From the NCBI GenBank assembly GCA_003956705.1, contig QZCP01000843.1, positions 1-64,000 on the forward strand: DNA of 64,000 nt. The letters are read 5' to 3'. This stretch comes from Brevipalpus yothersi (taxonomy: Eukaryota; Arthropoda; Arachnida; Trombidiformes; Tenuipalpidae). Position 1 is the first letter of the stretch. The number at the start of each line of letters is the position of its first letter. The position numbers and the translations under genes were made by a program. Positions 35,062-45,294 of the stretch are shown piece after piece. A model generated the notes under the pieces. It was given only the letters and a program-made list of their open reading frames with translations. It ran no database searches and was not told the origin of the DNA.

Positions 35062-36826
35062 ATGGATGTATTGATGAATCCGTTCCTCATCGATAAAGTG
35101 TTCGAATTTTTGGGAAACATTGATATTCATCAGTGTCAGTATGTTTGCAAGACTTGGCACAAGTGTGCTGTGTCAAAGCTGAGAAGGTGTCCGCCACTTG
35201 ATGACTTACGAATAGTTGTCAGTTGTGAAGAGTGGTCTCCAGGTATGAGAATTTTTGCTTAAAGATGAATTCATCTGGCCAAAAGTAAAATTTTTGTCAA
35301 TTTTTTGTTGCCTTTAGTTCTAGTCTCTGGCAAAGACTATCTTCCTTTGATTTAGATGATTACTAATGCAACATTGCTCAAAATCTATTTGAAAAAGTTT
35401 GATAGTCTTGGAAGTGTAGGGCCGAAAGAAATCACCCCCTTCTAATTCATCGGTATTAGCTTCATCTCATGGTTGACAAGCCTATCCTTTTGGAGTAAGT
35501 TTTCAGGCAATGAACTCTATTAATTCCTCTGATTTCTTTTGAATGGATTCTCTCTAGAGAATTGGGGTGAGTATTAATCATATTGGTTCTATCATCATTT
35601 CATCTCCAAATTTTTCAGATCAGTACTCAGATGATAAAGATGAAGATGCTGTCAAACAGAAAGTGTATCTTGTCTCGGAAAATCGTACAATCAACCGTGT
35701 AGAATTCAACGAAGAGGAGAGTCCTCTGAGAGATAAAGTTCATGATTGGTACATACACAGAGGTCCTGTTTCGTGTGTATTGCCTAAGTTTGAGATATGT
35801 GGAGCCATAAAAAACTTTCTAACAAGCGATGCAAGATGTTATCCTGGCTTTTCTCTGCTACGATATGATCAGAAGTTGGACAATCTTATGAACAACATTT
35901 TTTTCAGCTATCCAACACTACTAATCAGACATGATGGATTGAACCCTCTTGATCCTACTTACACCGAGTGTTGTGACTCTAAAGCAGAAATCAGGACAGA
36001 AAGCACTTATATCGTCAGAAGGAACAATTACCCAAAATTACACCGAACTTTCCATGGTATGAACATTCATTTTGATGGCTTGCATATCGATCGATACATT
36101 CCAGGAGTTAAGATAATAATCACTGATTGGTCAGATCCAGAAAGTCCTCGACCTGATTTTGAAGACTCTAAGTTTCCAATCAAATCTGTTCTGTATTTGA
36201 GTACTTCAAGAGATGAAAACTCTGACGAAAAAAGAGAAATTTTGGGACTAATCAAAAGGTTCAAGCCAATTCCTTCTGGTGGATTGCTTAGATATAGCCG
36301 CACTGAAGATGTTTTGAATTATTATTATGGGGGTAGCTGGAGATACTATGATCGGGAGGATATCGAGGCTCCTGAAAATTTTCCGATGATTTTATTGTTT
36401 GATCCCAAGGAAAGCAAATTGAAAAATGCGTCACATACTACTATATCTTTCGCTGGTGAAGGAGTGAAGTCTGCAGTCTCTATATTCGAGGATCTGACCT
36501 CCTTACATGAAGATGAGGTTGAGGGATATCTTGAGAGAGAGCTTGAGAAATTCAAGCATACTCTAGAGTTCTCGATTGATGATGATCTAGTTATTGGATT
36601 TATTCTGCTGAGTCAGTTTTCTTATAGACACTTTTCTTATGATAATAATGACGATTTTTCTTTTGATGTCACTCATAGTCCTCATGTTTTGCGGGTGATT
36701 TCAGCCCTTTTTCCCTCTGTTAAACTTTTCACAATCTCCCTTGATCATATTCCACAGTTTCCTTCCGATGGCACACCAGATATGACTTTCCACCTAGTTA
36801 GAATTGGTTCTAGCGATTTTAATTGA
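35062..36826 (+). CDS. F-box protein, FBXO22-like, paralog 4 (diverged, possible microexon)
   Basis: Exon 1 is 35062-35242 and the last exon is 35619-36826, giving 462 residues. A 9-base exon at 35558-35566, flanked by CTCTCTAG and GTGAGT, would add three residues without changing frame. The F-box is FLIDKVFEFLGNIDIHQCQYVC. The FIST-like part has FDGLHIDRYIPG, FPIKSVLYLS, IPSGGLLR, TTISFAGEGVKSA, DDDLVIGFI and SALFPSVKLFTISL, closest among the paralogs to human FBXO22 spacing. It is longer than the others because of Asp/Tyr-rich inserts. It lacks the TTTCCATGGAAA block and instead faces finger copy 3. Intact; likely an older member of the family. Confidence 0.8.
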
Positions 36827-37502
36827 CTTTGTATGGATTGTAGCAAAAAATGGAACGATTCAAAATAAATTTCTCTTCTGATAATCAGCTCAAGAGATCT
36901 GAATAGGATTTCCGTCTGATTTTTCTATCTGATTGGTGTTCATCTGATTTTTTTTGGTTGAGGTTTGGAGTTAACTATATACAGCCTTGAAATGAATGGA
37001 TGAGAGTCCAGTTCTATTAACTAACTCAATTGGCTGTGGATTTGAAGAAAACTAGGAAAAAATCGGAGGATTCCAGAGAGAATCTTGAGTTTGCGCTAGA
37101 CAATAAGTTTAGTTTGGTTATCGATTTTCTCTTTGATGGCATTCATGGATACCAAGCTTGTCCATGGTAGCGTGAAATTTTTACCACAATTTTGTCGCTT
37201 TACCCGCATGTTGTGCTCGTAAGAATTGAAAAGAGTCAACATTTCGAGCCGGTTAGGGATCCTCATACTGGAATGATTCTTCACTTGATTCGATCAAAGT
37301 AACAGAAAATGTGCCCATTCATGATTGTAATTTTTCATCCCAATTTCACATCATTTTCATGGTCCTACAGTATCCATCTCCAATTCTCATGACAAAAAAA
37401 TCGAGAGCAACAAATTTTCACCTCCAAGTTCATACCGCGAAACAGAGTGGATGAGTACGTCGAACATGAAATGATTTTGGTACTACAGGCTGGCAGGACT
37501 CG

Positions 37503-37755
37503 TCATACGATGGGCCAGTTAGATCAGAGTAAATTTGGAGATGTGGTCAGGCTGAGACTCTTACAGCTCGCTTCATTCGCCGCTAGCATGAAGCGTATTC
37601 CATCTCTCGTTCTCATAGGCTGATCATTCTCTGGCATCGGAAGGAAATGGAAAGAGAACTCGCCACTCTCAATCGACTCTCGATTGGTGTACGGCACTAA
37701 TGGTATACAGAGATGTAGATAGATATGACTGTGAATGTTTTTACAAGTCGACAGT
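37503..37755. mobile_element. Unidentified insertion of about 250 bases
   Basis: It interrupts sequence that is continuous at 44830-44870 (ACTACATGGCTGG, then CTCTGATTGG). It is less AT-rich than its surroundings and contains an inverted repeat, GCTTCAT ... ATGAAGC, around 37580. It may be a SINE or MITE; no tail or target duplication was identified. Confidence 0.4.
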
Positions 37756-37904
37756 TACTCTGATTGGTAAATTTACCATAAAAACTTCTGATAAAGTCGA
37801 GTTAATCAACTGATTTAGCTAGCAAAATATCCATTTTCGTACTCTCCATTCTCACTGAGTATGGAATTGACTTTTCGAGCCATTCCTGTTCAATCTGAAC
37901 AGTT

Positions 37905-38060
37905 CAGAACGCAATGTTCTAATGAAGAATATTTCCATCAATTGATTCATTTGGACTACAATGTTAGTAATAGATAGTGTTGAGTCGGTTGGATTGAGGC
38001 CACCGTTGCCTGTTTCCATGGAAAAGTTATCATCTGTTCGAATTGAAATTCCAAGTTGAA
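37905..38060 (+). promoter_or_regulatory. Conserved F-box upstream block
   Basis: Palindrome TTTCCATGGAAA at 38013-38024, preceded by GGTTGGATTGAGGCCACCG and followed by AGTTATCATC. It is separated from its gene by the inserted segment at 38065-38190. Confidence 0.6.
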
Positions 38061-38064
38061 ATTT

Positions 38065-38190
38065 CAGATTTCAAACAGTAAATCAAAGACGCAAAAAATT
38101 CTAAATCTCAAAAGAGTAAAGTAAGGGCGATCTGGGACGGCCCCGTATCGATACGTATCGATATACAGATATTTGTGCCCACCTCTAGAA
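38065..38190. mobile_element. Decayed hAT-type terminal fragment
   Basis: Absent from the paralogous upstream regions. Its right end, read on the minus strand, starts CTAGAGGTGGGCACAAATAT. The AGAGGTGGGC core is typical of hAT transposon termini. An internal TATCGATACGTATCGATA palindrome is also present. No transposase is encoded. Confidence 0.45.
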
Positions 38191-38330
38191 GTTTCGGGCC
38201 TGTTTATGGTGAATATGGTGAAAATATTGTTATTTGAAAGAATTGAAGCAAAATGAATGATTTGTTTTCATTCTGGTTCTCATTTTCCGATTGAATTTCG
38301 TATCAGCAGTTTATAACTTGATCAGTGAAG

Positions 38331-39962
38331 ATGAATGTTCTACTTGAACCGTTCATCCTTGATAAAGTATTTCAATTCTTGAGTGTTTTTGACGTTGAAC
38401 GGTGCCAATACGTTTGTCTGACATGGCGCGAATGTGCTCTACGAAGGATTAAAAAGTATCCAGCCATCGATGAATGTAGGTCGGCTGTCACTATGCAGTC
38501 CTGGAACATGGGTAAGATATATGGCAGCAAATATGGCACATTAAAATGTGTTTACACAAACAAACTTCTTCGTATAAAAGCTATAAATGCCTAAACTTTA
38601 GCCCTGTTTGTGAATCCTCTGAATAGGAAATTGTAAAGTTCATGAGATTGAAGAGGGGAAATTTTTGGAAGCCCCAGATTGGAATAATCAAAAATGTACT
38701 TTCCTTATCTATCTGTTGTCTTTGAAACTGAATTAATTTTCTATTCAATATCGCTTATTCTTTTACTTTCTTTTTCTTTTTTTTGACCATATCTCATCCA
38801 CTGTAGGTGAGTGTTGGCAGTTTTCGGTTCATTAAGATTAAATCTTCGTTAATTGACTATTCTCTAGACACTCAAGATGAAGATGGAAAAAGACAAAAAG
38901 AGGAGCTCATCATAGAAAACTATAAAATGAACATGGATAGGATCGCTAAAGAAAAGTATTCACTCCATCCTCGCGTTTACTATTGGTACTTCTGGAGAGG
39001 AGCTTTTTCAGATTTATTACCCAAAGCCAAGGTGGACCAATATATACAAGATTTCTTGGCACACGATGCCGAGTGTTTTTCCTGGATTTTCTTTCCTGCT
39101 CTACAATGAAGTTTTCGAAGAAGAGTTCATGGAAGGAATCACTTTCAATAATCCTGCTGTACTCATCGAGCTGCGGCCGAGAAAAATCAGGAATAAACCT
39201 ATGATCAATGAGATGAACAATAGAGCTCGATCTCTCAAAATTGCACAAAAGGGAAGGTTTCCTAAGCTGTCTCACCATTCAAATATCGATTCATTCTGCT
39301 CATACTTCGAAGGGCTCCACATCAATCGATATATACTGGGACTCAAAATAACAATTACCGATTGGTCGGATCCTCAAAGTTCAAGGCCAGATATGAATGA
39401 CCCGAAATTTCCGGTCAAATCTGTGTTATATTTGGCTACTTCAGTTGCTGAATTTTCTGCCAAAATAAGTAGGATCGAGAAACTACTTGCGAAATCCGAA
39501 GTTAAGCCGATTGCTTCGGGAGGAGTGCTTAAACTTAGTTTCGAGTGGAGTTACCTATACGAAGAAAAAGACGACTTTTATGAAGATGGTATTATATCAA
39601 CGATTTTCTATGTTGGTTCTGAGATTAGCGAGCCTAAAAAATCTTCGATCATCACGATAGCTTTCGCTGGTGAAAGAATCAAGTCGGCAGTTCATGATAT
39701 CCTCTTCAGGTGTAACTTTGAGGAAAAGCTTGAAGAATTCGAACGCAGTCTTGATTTTCCTACTGATGATGGTCGAGTTGTTGGGTTTATCATCGAGCGA
39801 TATTGCTTTGTTTTCGGTAACACAAGTGACCCTCTCAGAGCTACCTCTAAGATTAAAGCCCTTTTTTCATCTATTAAGACCTCAACAATTGATATCGAAT
39901 ACCGCTCTCATCTCCCTGAGAATTCTCGTGCAGATATGACTCTTCACCTGATTCGATTTTGA
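38331..39962 (+). pseudogene. F-box FBXO22-like paralog 5, single-base frameshift
   Basis: Exon 1 (38331-38511) and exon 2 (38868-39962) have normal splice sites and ends. In exon 2 a run of five T at about 39075-39079 has one base more than expected, shifting the frame just before the PGFSFL segment and causing a stop at 39107-39109. From there the other frame runs intact to LHLIRF. All downstream FIST-like motifs remain (FEGLHINRY, KSVLYLATSV, ASGGVLKL, AFAGERIKSA, DDGRVVGFI). The defect is minimal, so recent death, polymorphism or a homopolymer sequencing error are all possible. The intron keeps GTAG|GTGAGT at 38806/38807. Confidence 0.75.
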
Positions 39963-40049
39963 TCTCCACCTTCCATGGAACTTTTGTTGACATGCAATTT
40001 GTATCACTCGATCGAATAAACTTAAACCATTTTTTCTGGAGGATCATTT

Positions 40050-40280
40050 GATTCTCTCTCAACGATTCTTCTAATCAGTACAAAAAATGGTTGAACCAGA
40101 AGAACCACAGTGATCACAGTAGCATTTGTTAGTAAAAAAGTGGGGTCAGTAATTCATAATATTGTTTATGGACCTGGAATCGACATAAAAGTCGAGAATT
40201 TCAAGAATAATCTCAATTTTGTCATCAACGATGACAGAGTGGTTGGATTCTTTTTGGAGTGTTGGGGTAAAAAAGATTAG
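40050..40280 (+). pseudogene. F-box family C-terminal relic, copy 2
   Basis: Nearly identical to 26825-27057, including the DDRVVGFFLECWG end and stop. It follows pseudogene 5 exactly as copy 1 follows the chimeric pseudogene, defining a duplicated segment. Confidence 0.75.
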
Positions 40281-40577
40281 AATTAATTTATTCAACTCCT
40301 TCTAAGAACGTCTATTCGAAAGTTTCAACGCTTCTCTCTCACGTTAGGCTATAGCAAGAGTGCTTGTGAATCGTCTCTCCAAACTACATCTGCATGCTCA
40401 GTTTCCTAATCCTTCATCTCCTTAACTCTTGATAACTCTCCATCTATGCTAATTAGAATCTGTAATTAGAATTTGATTCTCAAGTACCATCCACAAAGCA
40501 GATTCACTGAGGCATAAAATTTTCAAGACGTAACGAAATTCAACTCAGATACTCACCAACTGAAATTCTCTTGAACG

Positions 40578-40740
40578 ATGAAATTCTCCTCTTAGACAGA
40601 GTGTCTGAATTTCTATAAGATATTGATCAATGCCCATATGTTCGTGAAATTTGGCATGATCAGGCTATCTCAAGATTCGAGAAGTGTCCATCAAGCGAGG
40701 GATGCCAAATATCTATCATTCATAACGAAGGGTATCAACT
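40578..40740 (+). pseudogene. F-box exon 1 relic
   Basis: Reads DRVSEFL, a stop, then DIDQCPYVREIWHDQAISRF, EKCPS and CQISI, matching the F-box exon of the paralogs with one internal stop and no start codon in place. No exon 2 follows. Confidence 0.65.
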
Positions 40741-41561
40741 GTGTATCCACTAGCTTTCAGTGCTCTTTTAAATAATCTCACAGATGGTGTTGCCATGAGC
40801 TGATTGATATTTAAATATCTTTCGGTTCAATCAAATTGAGATTAAAATCAAAGAGTAGTAGCAAGAGTGTATCCATCTATTTATGTACCACCTCAAGTTC
40901 TTATAGAGTAAATACTTTTATGAGGTACCCTGTCAACTTTCTAGAGCACCAAACTATCAGGTTTTCTGGTAAGTTAGTGCATTTTGTGTCTCAAAGTGGA
41001 GATAGAACTTTCTTCCTCGAATTTTTGGAACATTTTGCCGTTCAGAAACATATGATAGGAAATTCCAGTTTCCAGGCTCAAAAATCTTCCATTTAGAACT
41101 TTTTTCGTCATATTTGAAAAAAATAAGGCCTTTTCGGTTCTAAATGGCCTAACTTATAGTCCTCAGGGTACTTGCTAAAGTACTGGCACCTGACTAGTAT
41201 TTTCACGATAATTTTTGGCCATCTGACACATGTTGATTAATTGAGGTGATAATTTCTGGCCACGTTATCAGCAGCAAAAAACTTGTCGAAGAGTCTGATA
41301 GTATCAGACCTGATCTTGTGACCAAAAATCATCGCTTTAACAGGAAACCCGAAAAAACAACTCTGAGCGTCGTCTGTTGATTGTTCAAAGAATTGATTCC
41401 CTTTACCACAAAGAGTGATGTCATTACTGCTTTACCATTAAGTGTGCACTCTTGTTGTTATTCTTTGGTATAACTCTTTGCGTTTGCCAGCCAAAAGTTT
41501 TGATTGCAAAGTTCACCAAACTCTATCTTGTCCAATCTTTCTGTTCATATCAGATTCAAAA
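40741..41561. other. Spacer with the second MITE-like copy
   Basis: 41165-41405 is the inverted counterpart of 29515-29800. The 86-codon frame at 40836-41096 has no motif. The conserved F-box palindrome block is not seen before paralog 6. Confidence 0.5.
41165..41405 (-). mobile_element. MITE-like element, copy 2
   Basis: Its reverse complement matches 29515-29800, including the TCAATTCTTTGA / CAGACGACGCTCAGAG end and the GATAATTTTTGGCCA motif near 41209. An additional GATAATTTCTGGCCA lies near 41250. Confidence 0.45.
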
Positions 41562-43109
41562 ATGGATGCCCTACTGCAGCCATGTGTTATCGAGAATGTT
41601 TTCAAATTCTTGGGAATACTCGATATTGACCGATGTCAATATGTTTGTCGGGCTTGGTATGACTGTGCCCAACAAAGGATCAGAAAGTGTCCACCAAACG
41701 ACAGATGTCAAGTACTCGCTAGCTACAAACTGCCCACCGGTAAGTCTTAGGATTGTGGGTTAGTTATGGTTGATTGACTACTCCTAATTGAGATCCCATG
41801 AATTGAACGTGAAAGTTAATCAATATGGTGATAAATCTAGCTGATGAAAATGAGAGTCATTTACATGAAATTTTTTGGTTACTTTCGCTGATTAAGTAGT
41901 AGATGCTTGAATTTTCGAAACTTGCCAGACAGGACTAACATTCTTCGTTAAATTATCCTCGACCTTTTGTTCAATTAGTTCATCGACATTTTTGATAAAT
42001 CTGATATTTTTTCTCCCCATTGGCACAAAAAATTACTCATATTGCCTTGGTGAGTTGAGATTGCTTGAACATTCTGATTAAATCCCATTGTAATCGTATT
42101 TTCCAATCTTGTTTAGATGATTCTAGGTTATGGCGAGGAGAGGAAGAGTAAAGTCATTGAAAATAGACAGATGAATGGTGTGGATTTCAACCAGGAAAGA
42201 GATCCCCTATTTGATTGTATGTATTATTGGTATCTACAGAGAGCTTCGAATTCATATGTAGCACCCAGATTCAAGATTGATAACGCTATACAAAGTTTCA
42301 TGACAAACGGTATTAGTTGCATACCCAGACTATTGTTTGTAATTTATGATAGAGAATTTGAAGGCGTGATGAAACTTTCTTCTACATTTGAATATCCTAC
42401 AGTACTTATCAGACAGGGTCAGAGGTATATTCAATCTGATAAATTGAAATCTGAGGTCGATAGCAAAATTGATGCCTTATCGCACGCAGGCACCAGCTGG
42501 AAATCTGAGCAAAGCCTGCCGATACTTCTTTCATTTTTCCAAGCATTGAATATCAATCGATACATTCCAGGATTGAGAATAATTATCACGAATTGGTCAG
42601 ATCCACAAGTACTAAGACCAGATGTAGATGAGTCGGAGTTCCCGATCAAATCTGTTATATTGCTTGCTCACAGAATAAGATCAGGAAGCATTGAGAAGAT
42701 CAAGAAGACACTCTCAATAAATTCCAAGCCAATTTTCTCTGGAGGTAAGATGGCCAGAGAGCATAAAGGAGTAGATCCGCAAATATTCTTCACCGATTCA
42801 ATTTTTAGTCGGCCGAAAAAAGCTCAAAAAATCACGATATCATTTGCTGGTAAAGAAGTAAGGTCGGCATTACATCATATCGATATGAATCCAGGATCTC
42901 ACGTTGAAGACCAACTCACAAAGTTCAAACATGATCTCGATTTTCCTATCAATGATGGTCATGTTGTTGGATTTTTATTTGATTTGGGTGCTACTGACCA
43001 CATCGTATCAAAATTCTTTCCCAACATTCCGTTGATGAGGTTTAGGATGTGGGAAATTCTCGATAACACTAATGATTCACTTGGTATTCTACACTTGATC
43101 CGATATTGA
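41562..43109 (+). CDS. F-box protein, FBXO22-like, paralog 6 (diverged, short)
   Basis: Exons 41562-41739 and 42127-43109 (phase 1) encode 386 residues. The acceptor at 42126 (GATTCTAG) keeps the frame, while the pyrimidine-rich one ten bases upstream does not. The F-box is CVIENVFKFLGILDIDRCQYVC followed by a W-Y-D-C helix. FIST-like blocks are FFQALNINRYIPG, TNWSD, FPIKSVILLA, IFSGGKMA, ITISFAGKEVRSALHH, NDGHVVGFLFD and FFPNIPLMRF, ending in LHLIRY. It lacks the DEDG segment that starts exon 2 in most paralogs, the acidic loop between FIST halves, and the AG|GT junction in the intron. Intact; an old branch of the family. Confidence 0.78.
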
Positions 43110-44264
43110 TTTTGTGTAATTTATTTGTTCACAATTGTCCTAAATCAAACTATGAGTGCAGATTTTTTCTCAGCTTAATGTATTCCTGGTTTTGTACAAT
43201 TTGATCACTCCCATGTACTAAGTAGTATGAATATATTTGCTATTACTGATTGATAGCTTTGGGATTGAAACCACAGCTTCAGCTTTCTTGATCATTGATT
43301 CAGCACCTGAATTCACGTTTTCTTGAAACAAAAAGTCTTATGTCAAATTATATTTGATTTCTTCAACCCAATTTTTGTTGAAATAGGATTTATGAACAAA
43401 GAACTTGCAATAATTACTTGGTTCTTGAAATCTTTCTGAGTTGAAGTTTTTTTCGATTGGATGACAGTGGTTATTATTTATCAATTTTACGATAGTAGAT
43501 GATATAGATTGGATGACAAAATATGTCAACTCGTGAAAGAAATTAAGCTCATGTACAATGATCAATGCGTAAAAGAGAATTGAAATTTTTTTTGGGTAAT
43601 TCCAACAGGCCTACTCTAGTGCGAACATTGTGGTGTTTCAGTCTCAATATTCCGACATCATTCAAGATCGGATTTTCCCTCTTGACCAGAATCATGAATT
43701 TATAAGTAACTCAAAATAAGTAAAGTTGGTATCTCCAGCCAAGAATCTCACCAATTTACTAGAAAAAATCGAAAAATCTTCCCTGAAGACATTCTGTGGA
43801 TATCATACCGATCACTTTAGATTTGCCATGCTGGATTTCTCAACGATGTCCAGTTCCGTCGAAATTGTAATACTATATGCAGTAGTATGTAGTATGTAGT
43901 TTTAAGAGTTCAGAAGACTTTTTGGCATCAGAGAAAGCTTCTTGACAAAGTCTAATGACTGATAAGCCACGATTCTTACTTTTTCGATTGGCTCGTCTAC
44001 AACTCGATGAATTCTTTCAGCAATTCCTCAAAAATAGGAGTTGTTGCCCACGATTGGAGGAATATGAATTTAAATTGATGAACCTGCATAAAGTTTCAGC
44101 AAACGAGGATGAACGGGCATTCTGTCTTATAAGTAATCACATTACAGCCACATTCAAAATTTATCGAATTAATTTAGCAATTACTCAAGAAAGTCGTTCA
44201 TAATTTTCCCTAATCGAATGGAATTCAAGAAAAGAGCCAACTTCTATCCCATTTTTTATCTCCA
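43110..44264. other. Spacer after paralog 6
   Basis: An 82-codon plus-strand frame at 43955-44203 (LARLQLDEFFQQFL, then CCPRLEEYEFKL) has mixed composition and a decayed counterpart at 29935-30085. It may be a remnant of an LRR- or F-box-related exon, but I cannot support a gene. Confidence 0.4.
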
Positions 44265-44605
44265 TCAGATCCAATAAATTTTAGTACCCATAGCTCTTTC
44301 GAATTTGATTCTTCTTTTTACGATTTCTTGATCAAATGCAGGACAAGGAGGTAAGCAGCGAGGACACTCACAATTGATCATACACATGTTCAGAGCAGCT
44401 TGTCTCAATGCCAATGAAAGACTATCATGGAAATATGAGATAACTGGAGTCTCAATTCTGGTATCAAATCGTTTGAGAGCCCTAATTTTGATATTAACTC
44501 CATTGGATGAACAGCGGATAGAGTTTGCCATGCAGCTGTGATCAAAACCAGAAAATCCAATGTAAACACCTTGGCTACCAATCTCACCAATATAAATATA
44601 AATAT
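44265..44605 (-). pseudogene. SMYD-like SET-domain fragment, copy 2 (open frame, truncated)
   Basis: Starting at a TTTGCAG acceptor (exon from 44605), the frame encodes GVYIGFSGFDHSC, then IRALKRFDTRIETPVISYFHD and the post-SET cysteines CECPRC, ending WI-stop. SMYD proteins are SET/MYND lysine methyltransferases; this piece contains only the C-terminal SET part. No MYND or N-SET exon is found before the F-box upstream block, and the usual TPR end is missing, so it is probably non-functional despite the open frame. Confidence 0.55.
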
Positions 44606-44989
44606 CTGCAAAGTGAACCACAGTATTATTATAGTATTATAGTACTAGGAAATGTGTCCATATATCATAGTAATTTTTTATCCTGATTTCACATCATTTT
44701 CATGGTCCTACAGTACCCATCCCGAATTCTCATAGTAAGAGAATCTGGAACGATAAATTTTTTGCTTAAAGTTCATACCGCACAACAGAGTAGATGAGTT
44801 CGTCATACAGCGAACGATTTTGTACTACATGGCTGGAAATGTTCTCTACGAACCTCTGATTGGTAAATTTACCATAAAAACTTCTGATAAAGTCGAGTCA
44901 ATCAACTGATTTAGCAAGTCAAATATCCGTCTTCGTGTTTTCCATTCCAAAAAACGATAGAATTGACTAACTCAACCATCCATGTTCAG

Positions 44990-45150
44990 TCTGAACAGTT
45001 CAGAATGCGAAGTTCTAATGAAAAATATTTTCATAAATTGATTCTATAGGACTACATTGTTAGCAATAGATGGTGTTGATCCGGTTGGATTGACGCCACT
45101 GTTGCCTGTTTCCATGGAAAAGCTATCATCTGTTTGGATTGGAATTTCAT
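44990..45150 (+). promoter_or_regulatory. Conserved F-box upstream block
   Basis: Palindrome TTTCCATGGAAA at 45109-45120, preceded by CCGGTTGGATTGACGCCACT and followed by AGCTATCATC. Same layout as the other blocks. Confidence 0.6.
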
Positions 45151-45294
45151 GATGAAATTTCGAGAATTTAAATCTGTTCATGGTGATGTTTTGTTATTTG
45201 AAACAATCGAAGCAAAATGAATGGTCTGTGTTCATTTTGGTTCTCATTTTCCGATTGAATTCCATATCGGTCGTTTACAACTTGATTATTGAAA

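Larger units (their letters stand above)
36827..38330. other. Spacer with inserted sequences upstream of F-box pseudogene 5
   Basis: Compared with the paralogous spacer near 44700-45290, two extra segments are present (37503-37755 and 38065-38190, listed separately), plus the conserved F-box block at 37905-38060. The 62-codon minus-strand frame at 37096-37284 is not supported. Confidence 0.5.
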
